NCBI RefSeq assembly: GCF_001434315.1
Contig: NZ_AZFE01000003.1
Location: 1-64,000, forward strand
Origin: Paucilactobacillus oligofermentans DSM 15707 = LMG 22743
GTDB lineage: Bacteria > Bacillota > Bacilli > Lactobacillales > Lactobacillaceae
Length of the DNA: 64,000 bases
Reading direction: 5' to 3'
A program made the position numbers and the translations under genes. Below, one piece after another: positions 7,585-13,947 of the stretch. Each line of letters starts with the position of its first letter. The stretch's first letter is position 1. Below the pieces are notes generated by a model. It had not been told where the DNA came from. It saw nothing but the letters and a program-made list of their open reading frames with translations, and searched no databases.

Positions 7585-7602
7585 TAAGAATGGAGATTTA
7601 AA

Positions 7603-8415
7603 ATGGCAAATAGAAGAATGTTGTGTAAGGATATCGTGGAATCAGATTTGTTTTACGAGTTAACGCTATTACAACAGGCACTGTACATGCATCTTTCTGT
7701 GTTAGCAGATGATGATGGATTTGTAGGTAATGCAAAAACGACTACTAAAATAATTGGTGGGGAGGAATCTGATTTATTGCGATTAGTGGAGTTATCATTT
7801 TTAATAAAATTCGATCGAATATATTTAATTTCGGATTGGTTAATAAATAATCAATTGAAAAATGATCGATATAAAGAATCTAGTTATGAAAATTTAAGAA
7901 ATCAAATTGTTGTAGATGTTAACGGAAAGTATTCCCAGTTAAAAGATATAAACATGAACGAATATGAAATATTGCCGGATACTAATCCTAGACGAATATC
8001 TTATGTTTCCAAATTGGTTCCTCAGGATAGTAAAGATCAGTTTAATGAAGTTGAAGGTAGCTTAGTTGAGGGGAGGATAGGTGATGGTAGTAAAGATTTG
8101 GGTAGGTTAGTTAAAGGTAGCAGGGAAACACTAAAAAACGGTGAGTCTGTGAATACTGATATTAATTCTAAAAATAAAAATAGATTACCGATTACTACTT
8201 GGCGTCGCTTGAGTGAACTGAGTAAGAACGATGAAGCAGAGCTAAAATTATTAATGCATGTATGGACAGATAGAGTTGGTGAAACCGAAGCAGATAAAAT
8301 TATTAGTCTAGCAATAGATAATGCTCATCAAAACCATAAACTAACCATACCAGTTGTAAAAAAATATTTAGAAAAATGGATGAATCAAGAAATAATAAGT
8401 GTTAAACAAATATAA
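7603..8415 (+). CDS. DnaD-like phage replisome organiser / replication initiator
   Basis: A 270-residue protein. The N-terminal ~120 residues match the phage replisome-organiser winged-helix domain (MANRRMLCKDIVESDLFYEL, QALYMHLSVLADDDGFVGN, IYLISDWLINNQLKNDRYKES). The C-terminal part (~200-265, ELKLLMHVWTDRVGETEADKIISLAIDN...VKKYLEKWMN) looks like a DnaD/DnaB_2 helical domain that loads the host helicase. The middle is a polar Ser/Lys-rich linker. Its SD is GGAG, 18 bases after the xis-like gene. With the iteron array at 8938-8981, it suggests that the excised element replicates on its own, as phages and phage satellites do. Confidence 0.82.
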   Translation: MANRRMLCKDIVESDLFYELTLLQQALYMHLSVLADDDGFVGNAKTTTKIIGGEESDLLRLVELSFLIKFDRIYLISDWLINNQLKNDRYKESSYENLRNQIVVDVNGKYSQLKDINMNEYEILPDTNPRRISYVSKLVPQDSKDQFNEVEGSLVEGRIGDGSKDLGRLVKGSRETLKNGESVNTDINSKNKNRLPITTWRRLSELSKNDEAELKLLMHVWTDRVGETEADKIISLAIDNAHQNHKLTIPVVKKYLEKWMNQEIISVKQI

Positions 8416-8430
8416 GGAGAAATAACTATT

Positions 8431-8904
8431 ATGAGTAAAACAAGATCAATTAGACTTTCAGAACATACAGAGGCACAGATTCAATTATTTCAGAAGATAA
8501 TTGAAAATAATGGTAGGGATATTAACAATGGCAACATGTCTGTTAATTCGATTATTGGGTTTATTTTAGATGAATACTTTTCATTCTTTATGGAACCACT
8601 ATATGGCAAAAAAACTAAATATAGAATACTCAGGAGCCAAGTAAATAATTTTATCGAAGGTAAAAATACAAATACAAAAATGCAATCAAAATTAAATGAA
8701 ATTTTGAAAGTGGTTCAAAAAAATTACCTTCTCAATTTAGTTCATGCAAAAGAAACGACTAAGGCGATCCCTGAATTTTATAAAGAATTAAGTTCAATCG
8801 AAAAAGATAGTTGGGAACGTGATGTTGATAATTTCATAAAACAAATTATTGATGATGATCGAAACCGTAATATTTTATTAGCACAATCTAAACGAGGTAA
8901 TTAA
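8431..8904 (+). CDS. Ribbon-helix-helix-like protein of the element
   Basis: A 157-residue protein without a recognised family. It opens with MSKTRSIRLSEHTEAQI, which fits the strand-helix start of a ribbon-helix-helix DNA-binding domain, followed by a helix-rich, Lys/Asn-rich body. It sits 15 bases after the replication gene with SD AAGGAG and ends just before the iterons. It could regulate the operon or bind the origin. The function is inference. Confidence 0.6.
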   Translation: MSKTRSIRLSEHTEAQIQLFQKIIENNGRDINNGNMSVNSIIGFILDEYFSFFMEPLYGKKTKYRILRSQVNNFIEGKNTNTKMQSKLNEILKVVQKNYLLNLVHAKETTKAIPEFYKELSSIEKDSWERDVDNFIKQIIDDDRNRNILLAQSKRGN

Positions 8905-8911
8905 AAATAAT

Positions 8912-8982
8912 GTGTAACACAAGCGTAGTTTTAGGGTGTATTACATTAGTGTTAATCACGTGTTATTTAGGTGTTAACCGAG
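8912..8982. repeat. Iteron array, candidate replication origin of the element
   Basis: Four direct 11-bp units start at 8938, 8949, 8960 and 8971 (GTATTACATTA, GTGTTAATCAC, GTGTTATTTAG, GTGTTAACCGA), with exact 11-bp pitch and invariant GTnTTA. An inverted copy, GTGTAACAC, lies at 8912-8920. The array stands in the only sizeable gap of the rightward operon, beside the DnaD-like gene. A pitch of one helical turn is typical of initiator binding. Confidence 0.65.
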
Positions 8983-9005
8983 AAAATTTATATATCTCTG
9001 GAAAC

Positions 9006-9020
9006 GCCGATACTGTCGGC
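9006..9020. repeat. Small hairpin GCCGA-TACTG-TCGGC
   Basis: A 5-bp GC-rich perfect stem with a five-base loop in an AT-rich gap between the iterons and the next gene. It could be part of the origin or an RNA structure in the leader. Confidence 0.4.
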
Positions 9021-9069
9021 TGAACAATGAAATTGGTCATAGTTTCCCTTATGCTCTTTTCCCGAGGTA

Positions 9070-9085
9070 TAAAAGACGTCTTTTA
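9070..9085. promoter_or_regulatory. 16-bp perfect palindrome upstream of the gene at 9104
   Basis: TAAAAGACGTCTTTTA is a perfect 16-bp palindrome seven bases before the GGAGG ribosome site. It is an operator candidate for one of the ribbon-helix-helix proteins. Confidence 0.5.
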
Positions 9086-9103
9086 AAAATTGGAGGAATT
9101 AAA

Positions 9104-9820
9104 ATGGATTTACATTTTTATGAACCTAAAAATATTAATGAAGCTATCTTATTTCAAGAACAGCTTCCAAAAATAAATAATGCACGATTTGTTTATGCTT
9201 TGGAATTTAATGATTTAGTTTATATTTCGATTGGCAAGAAGGTTGATAAAGTTATTGAACGACTAGAAAGTGACTTTAACGGATATGATTATGAGTTTGG
9301 GAGAATTTTATGGAGTAAAGAATTAGGATCGAATTGGATTAAAGTTAAAAAATTTATTGAAAAATTTTTTAAAGAAGAAAATAACGGTGGTCATTTTTAT
9401 AAAATTACTTTACAAGATCTAATAAGTTTTTCAAAAGTTTGTTCGAGTAATGGAACATTTAGAACTGACTTAAAAAAAGATGAAATAGACTTACACAGTA
9501 ATCTTGTGAATGAAAAACTATTTTGGATGGTTGAGTCAATTGTTTGGAGCGAAAAAATTAAAGGTAATCTTGTTAATGGAGTTTCAAATAAAAAATCTAA
9601 ATATTTAATAACAAATTATCAAGTCCAATATTTTTTTGGATTAGACACTTATTCAAGTAAAGAAGTAATGAACTTAGTTGATAAATTTGGAATTAAAAGA
9701 TTTCAAACAAAAAATGATGCTAGTTGGAAAATACAATATCGGGAACTAATGAAAATGTTTAGAGTTATCAAATTAATTGAAAGAACAATTAGAATTTATG
9801 CAGACGAACAAAAAAATTAA
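9104..9820 (+). CDS. Unknown element protein, possible degenerate GIY-YIG/T5orf172-like N-terminus
   Basis: A 238-residue protein I do not recognise with confidence. Residues ~28-115 (RFVYALEFNDLVYISIGKKV, then VIERL ... HFYKI) have the spacing of a GIY-YIG/T5orf172-type fold: an aromatic beta-strand pair, a K/R-containing helix and a closing FYKI strand. The classical R and E catalytic residues are not clear, so it may be a non-catalytic DNA-binding version. The C-terminal half is basic and helical. The SD is excellent (GGAGGAATTAAA). Its place after the iterons suggests a replication or maintenance role; this is inference. Confidence 0.5.
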   Translation: MDLHFYEPKNINEAILFQEQLPKINNARFVYALEFNDLVYISIGKKVDKVIERLESDFNGYDYEFGRILWSKELGSNWIKVKKFIEKFFKEENNGGHFYKITLQDLISFSKVCSSNGTFRTDLKKDEIDLHSNLVNEKLFWMVESIVWSEKIKGNLVNGVSNKKSKYLITNYQVQYFFGLDTYSSKEVMNLVDKFGIKRFQTKNDASWKIQYRELMKMFRVIKLIERTIRIYADEQKN

Positions 9821-9843
9821 ATAATAATAGATTGGATAAAAAA

Positions 9844-10173
9844 ATGAGTAAACTGAATAATCAAATTCATCTTCGAGTGAGTAATGAAACTAAAAACGAT
9901 TTAGATTTATTATCTTTAGAAAAAAATGAGTCCGTTACTTTTTTGATTAATTGCATACTGGTACGATACTTTGAAAATAAAAGTTATGATGCGATTGATA
10001 GTGCTTCAAAAATGGATATGAAAAGAATATTGGAAGTATTATCTCAACTTGTTGCTGGACATAATGCTGTAAATAAAAATTTAATTGAAATGGCACAGAT
10101 GGAAGTTAGAACTAATAGAAGTGTTAGTAACCTAATTGAGCAAATTTGTTTGAATGGTGAAGAAGATATTTGA
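9844..10173 (+). CDS. Small ribbon-helix-helix-like protein
   Basis: A 109-residue protein. Residues ~5-45 (NNQIHLRVSNETKNDLDLL, NESVTFLINCILVRYF) have the beta-strand plus two-helix pattern of ribbon-helix-helix DNA-binding proteins such as plasmid MobC/CopG-type factors. The rest is a helical, amphipathic tail (RILEVLSQLVAGHNAVNKNLIEM). The start is uncertain: ATG 9844 is preferred, TTG 9832 is in frame, and neither has a strong SD. Translation may be coupled to the upstream gene, 23 bases away. It probably represses the operon or acts in partition. Confidence 0.6.
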   Translation: MSKLNNQIHLRVSNETKNDLDLLSLEKNESVTFLINCILVRYFENKSYDAIDSASKMDMKRILEVLSQLVAGHNAVNKNLIEMAQMEVRTNRSVSNLIEQICLNGEEDI

Positions 10174-10238
10174 ATTACTTGATAATTAGAATATAAAATA
10201 ATGGCTATTACTATTTGAGTTGTGGTACTCTGTAATAT

Positions 10239-10258
10239 TCCTAATAATTATGTTAGGA
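10239..10258. promoter_or_regulatory. Inverted repeat upstream of the acidic protein gene
   Basis: TCCTAA and TTAGGA arms around an eight-base AT spacer, 20 bases before the start codon and overlapping the leader. A candidate operator for separate control of the acidic protein. Confidence 0.4.
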
Positions 10259-10277
10259 CAAATTTGGGAGGATCGTT

Positions 10278-10802
10278 ATGGAAGAAAATATAATTGTAAA
10301 GCACTTAGAGGAAAGTAAACGGGAAATAGACGAATTAGCTGTAATCTCAATTAATATTGTTGATATGATTTTTAGATTAAAGGGGAATCCTGAAACTTTT
10401 AACTCTGATCAATCTGATCTAATGTTTGGACTACAAACGTTAGTATCTAATCATTTAGAAATATTGGCATGGGATGCCACGATGGTTGCAGATGTCGAAT
10501 ATCAAGAAGGAGAAGAGAAAGAAAGCTCTTTTTTTGATTATATTGCTGAACTGAACGAACTATTAATTATGTCTAAATCCGTTATTGATATGGGAAATAG
10601 TCCACAAATATCTTTTTATGAAAGTCCAGTAGACTCTGAACGTGCTGAGATGATGTTTAATTTACAAATTGTCTTATCTGATCATATTCATAGTTTTGTA
10701 GATGAGGTAGATAGCTTATATCATGGGTTTTATGGAGCCGAATTAAATGAATCTAAACTTGATGGGACTGCAGTGTTTGATGCATCTTATAAATTCAAAT
10801 AA
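10278..10802 (+). CDS. Unknown strongly acidic protein with internal duplication
   Basis: A 174-residue protein without a recognised family. I count 35 Asp/Glu against 11 Lys/Arg, so it is very acidic. Residues 17-63 and 92-140 repeat each other: DELAVISINIVDM with NELLIMSKSVIDM, and DLMFGLQTLVSNHLEIL with EMMFNLQIVLSDHIHSF. It is thus a two-unit helical protein. It has its own leader with an inverted repeat and an excellent SD (GGGAGG). As the last rightward gene before unrelated leftward cargo, it could be an anti-defence DNA mimic, a phage-interference factor or an immunity protein. All of these are inference. Confidence 0.6.
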   Translation: MEENIIVKHLEESKREIDELAVISINIVDMIFRLKGNPETFNSDQSDLMFGLQTLVSNHLEILAWDATMVADVEYQEGEEKESSFFDYIAELNELLIMSKSVIDMGNSPQISFYESPVDSERAEMMFNLQIVLSDHIHSFVDEVDSLYHGFYGAELNESKLDGTAVFDASYKFK

Positions 10803-11391
10803 TATTAGTTACTAAATTAATTATTTTATATATATGGTAGTTAACGTCTTTATTTAGTTGTGCCATTGCAACTGTGTTATCAACTGAAATGGTTCGCATG
10901 TTGTTAGTGACAATAACACCTTTACGTTTTCCTGTGGTTCCTGAAGTGAACAGCAGAGTTGAAAGAGAGTCATTATCAGTAACCGGATCAATTAACGATT
11001 TAGTCTCTGGAAAGGTTTCATAATTTAGTAATGAATATAATATTCCTGATTTTTTTATACTTTGTGTTACAAAGTCTGAATCAATACACAAAAAGTCTAT
11101 GTTATTAGTAACAGTTTGAAAGTCATTTTCAATACTTGTTTCATCAAGCGGCACCGCAATGTTGCCACTTGTAATAATGGCAAAATATGCAACTATCCAT
11201 TGGTATGAATTTTTTCCGATAATTCCAATTTGTTTATGATTAAATTTATTTTCTTTAAGAACCCCCCCAAAATTTTTAATGTCATTAAGTAGTTCACCGT
11301 AGCTTTTTTGTAATAGTTTGCCATCATGTAATACTTGAATTGCAATTAATGATGAATCATGATTTTTGATTCTGGTTAATACATTCTCCAT
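10795..11391 (-). pseudogene. Truncated AMP-forming acyl-CoA ligase / adenylation domain
   Basis: The remaining 198 residues correspond to the N-terminal part of an ANL-superfamily enzyme: the YGELLNDIKNFGGVLKE start, YFAIITSGNIAVPLDE, and the phosphate-binding loop LLFTSGTTGKRKGV near residues 145-158. Soon after the P-loop the frame leaves the family and stops (KIINLVTNII). The ~300 residues with the substrate pocket and C-terminal lid are absent, so catalysis is not expected. It overlaps the 3' end of the convergent acidic-protein gene by 8 bp. The truncation probably happened when the cargo was joined. I chose ATG 11391, just after GGAGGGA, rather than ATG 11403, which lies before the ribosome site. 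Confidence 0.7.
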
Positions 11392-11444
11392 AGTTCCCTC
11401 CATATTTTATTCACGTAAATATTTATATAAAACATATTATGTGT

Positions 11445-12026
11445 TTAATATTTGATTAAACGACCATTATCATTCCAACCACCATACATTTTATTTTCTC
11501 TTGTATTTTCAATAAATTTATCCAAACGTTTTTGAAATAGTAGGGGTTGCTTCTTTTTAATTTGGATAGTATCAATACGGACTCTTTTATAAAGTTCTGG
11601 GAATTTTTTAAAATTTTGGTATACAATTTCATCGTTTTGAATGGCATTCATGATTTCTTCGTCAATAGTAAACGAGTCATATGATAAGTCTGGACAGCAT
11701 TTTCGACCTTGATCCGTCATTAAACCAAGCTTTTCTAGTCGTCGTACGCGCTCCTTGTTCAATTCTGACCATTGACTCTTTTGGCGCCTTGGCGACATTC
11801 TCTGAGCTAACTGAGTTTCTGAAACTTTTTTTATGGTACTATCTATCCACCCAAAACACATGGCTTCCTCGACTGCATCTAAATAATCCATTGTTTTATT
11901 GATTGTCCCAGATTCTGTTGCCCTTGTCGTCAAAACCCAACACTGATTTTTTGTTTTAGAGTTTTCTTGAAGCCACTTTCTAAGTTGCTTCCGTGTTGTT
12001 AATTGTAAAATGAAATCTATTTCCAT
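11445..12026 (-). CDS. YdeI/OmpD-associated family protein
   Basis: A 193-residue cytoplasmic protein with the conserved core of the YdeI/OmpD-associated (bacteriocin-protection) family: LDAVEEAMCFGWIDS (~48-63), AQRMSPRRQKSQWSELNKERV (~73-93) and a GLMTDQG motif. The biochemical activity of the family is not well defined; some members have been tied to resistance against antimicrobial peptides. The start is ATG after GGAG. It lies in the cargo segment of the island with its own 5' region, divergent from the Rgg-like regulator. Confidence 0.8.
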   Translation of the reverse strand: MEIDFILQLTTRKQLRKWLQENSKTKNQCWVLTTRATESGTINKTMDYLDAVEEAMCFGWIDSTIKKVSETQLAQRMSPRRQKSQWSELNKERVRRLEKLGLMTDQGRKCCPDLSYDSFTIDEEIMNAIQNDEIVYQNFKKFPELYKRVRIDTIQIKKKQPLLFQKRLDKFIENTRENKMYGGWNDNGRLIKY

Positions 12027-12197
12027 TTAGCTCAGCTCCAATACTAATATTATGGATTATTATAATTAATAATATTGATGTTGTAAATATTATTTTTAAA
12101 TTTCGTCTACATAATTACTTTGTCATTGAAGGGTTTACAGAATTATGATAGAATTACAGCATATATTTATATTTAACATATTTTGGAGTGAATTTAA

Positions 12198-13109
12198 ATG
12201 TTTCTTGGAGTTAAACTTCGCGATAAGCGACAGCAACAACGTCTTAACCAGTTACAATTAGCATCCGGTATCTGTACACAAGCAACAGTTAGTCGAATGG
12301 AAAGACAAAATATACCTCCGTCAATTGACGTCTTAATCAAATTATGTCAGCGTCTTGAATTAACACTTGACCAAGTCTTTTCTGAATTTTCAACCTCTGG
12401 TGCACCTACTAGCAACTTGTTCTTGGAACTTGATAGCTGTTTTATAGATAATGATTTTAAAGGTTTAAATAATCTGATAGAGGAGTTTGAAATAGAGCAC
12501 CTTACAAGTCAATATGAGCGTGCTCATTTTTACTACCTAAGCGGTTACATTTCGTTATTAATGCATAAAAATAGTGAGGATGCACTATTTAAATTTAATT
12601 TTGTTCTTGAAATTTTAAATAACGACAAGAAATCAATTTTTGGACTATTATCTTATATTGGTATTGGACAAATATATTATCAAAAGCAGCAAATCGATAA
12701 GTCAAAACATTATTTCGAGCTTGTTTTAGGTGCAATCAAAAAAGTATACATTCAAAACGATACCCAATATTTTTGGTTTGCCAAGGCTATTTCGGACATG
12801 AGTGTTTTCTACTCTAATATTGGTGAATATAAGATAAGTAACGAGTTGATTGCTTTAGGTGTTAGTCCCAGTAAAGGGTACTATTCAACAATTTTTGCTG
12901 ATAAGCTTTACTTTGTTTTATCTGTGAACCACAGTAAGGACTCTAGTATTGACTACAAGGAGATTTCACATACATTAACAACTGCAAGAGCCTTTGCAGA
13001 ATATAATCGTAATGAAAAACTATTAGTACAAATTGATAATTTTATACACGAAAAAAACTTTAAGCTAATTGAAATATTACCTCAAAAAGCTTCTAATAAT
13101 GATTACTAA
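12198..13109 (+). CDS. Rgg/PlcR-like transcriptional regulator (HTH plus helical repeat domain)
   Basis: A 303-residue protein. Residues ~4-62 are an XRE helix-turn-helix (GVKLRDKRQQQRLNQLQLA...TVSRMERQNIPPSIDVLIKLCQRL). Residues ~75-290 are an all-helical, TPR-like domain (YYLSGYISLLMHKNSEDALFKFNFVLEIL; IGIGQIYYQKQQIDKSKHYFELVL) of the kind that binds signalling peptides in RRNPP regulators. The SD is GGAG. I searched 300 bases downstream by eye and saw no convincing pheromone precursor with an SD. It may sense a host peptide or have lost its partner. It is divergent from the YdeI-family gene and may control it. Confidence 0.75.
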   Translation: MFLGVKLRDKRQQQRLNQLQLASGICTQATVSRMERQNIPPSIDVLIKLCQRLELTLDQVFSEFSTSGAPTSNLFLELDSCFIDNDFKGLNNLIEEFEIEHLTSQYERAHFYYLSGYISLLMHKNSEDALFKFNFVLEILNNDKKSIFGLLSYIGIGQIYYQKQQIDKSKHYFELVLGAIKKVYIQNDTQYFWFAKAISDMSVFYSNIGEYKISNELIALGVSPSKGYYSTIFADKLYFVLSVNHSKDSSIDYKEISHTLTTARAFAEYNRNEKLLVQIDNFIHEKNFKLIEILPQKASNNDY

Positions 13110-13744
13110 TATTCAAAGCGACTATTAAAAATTTTGTGATTAACTATTATATCTGATCTATGAGGTAATCCACACCAATAGTTTACTTCTTACTCATGGT
13201 TTCTTGTTGTGAATATAGTTTAGTGTTCTTGATGTTTTGTATTGTTGCTAGAGTTCCTTTCCCCTTGTACACAAAATGAACAAAATGTTTGATAATTCCG
13301 AACGTCGTACTTCTTAGATTACGATGGGTACAAGAATGTCTGCTGTTAGCAAAAGTTAAAAGCTTTTACTGATGGTAGATATTTTTTGTATAATGAAACA
13401 ATAAATTGAGTACAAAAAAAGAACCCTGTTTCACTCATTTTCTTACCACCAAGCGTTCGAATAAAAGAATAGGTATTTATTTTGAATAATATCAAATAAA
13501 TATTTTAAATAAAATAACGTATTGAAGTTTTGCAAATAATAAGGAAGAAGAGTATCAAAATTATAATTTTCAATTACTGACGATATTATTACTTTATACT
13601 TTAAGATATTAGTTGCTTTTATTATGTACATGTCCCGCCGAAAGATTTATATATGTGGTAGTTACGGTGGTAGTCATCAAGCTTGATTCACAAGCTCGTT
13701 GTTGATTTTATTGATATTAAGTGATGCTTGTGAATGTTCTTGGA
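13110..13744. other. Right-end non-coding region of the island
   Basis: About 630 AT-rich bases from the Rgg-like gene to attR. It has no gene with a convincing ribosome site; a 62-codon leftward frame at 13443-13631 has no good SD and is very rich in Ile/Tyr/Phe/Asn, so it is probably fortuitous. A possible -10 (TTTGTATAAT) stands at about 13387-13396. ACATGTCCCG at 13628 mirrors CGGGACATGT at 7039. Confidence 0.5.
13657..13676 (+). promoter_or_regulatory. Paired GGTAGT(T/C)A sites inside attR (candidate integrase arm sites)
   Basis: GGTAGTTA at 13657 and GGTAGTCA at 13669, with 12-bp pitch and the same orientation as the pair at 5844/5856. They lie 69 bases inside the right direct repeat. 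Confidence 0.6.
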
Positions 13745-13818
13745 ATCCCAGCTAGCCCAATTTTTCACAATGATTAGCTGTCATACAACGTTATAAACGT
13801 TGATATGACAGCTTTTTT
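13745..13818. repeat. attR: right 74-bp direct repeat of the integrated element
   Basis: The second copy of 5727-5800, with one mismatch. It begins with the last 15 bases of tRNA-Gln, ATCCCAGCTAGCCCA, but lacks the remainder of the tRNA, and includes the duplicated terminator hairpin. Chromosomal genes resume beyond it. Confidence 0.92.
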
Positions 13819-13947
13819 GTTTTTATAATATATATTCTAATTAAATTTTATATATGTTTTATTAGTTAAATGGAACTTGTTTGATTATCACTAGCAATAT
13901 ATGTGTTTACTGATTTAATACTAAGTGGAATATCACTACTTGAAATA

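Noticed and set aside
9006-9020. Hairpin as rolling-circle nick site
   Set aside because: No Rep or relaxase of the rolling-circle type is encoded in the element; the replication gene is DnaD-like.
13443-13631. Leftward 62-codon frame near attR
   Set aside because: No good ribosome site, extreme Ile/Tyr/Phe/Asn bias expected from AT-rich DNA, and no recognisable domain.
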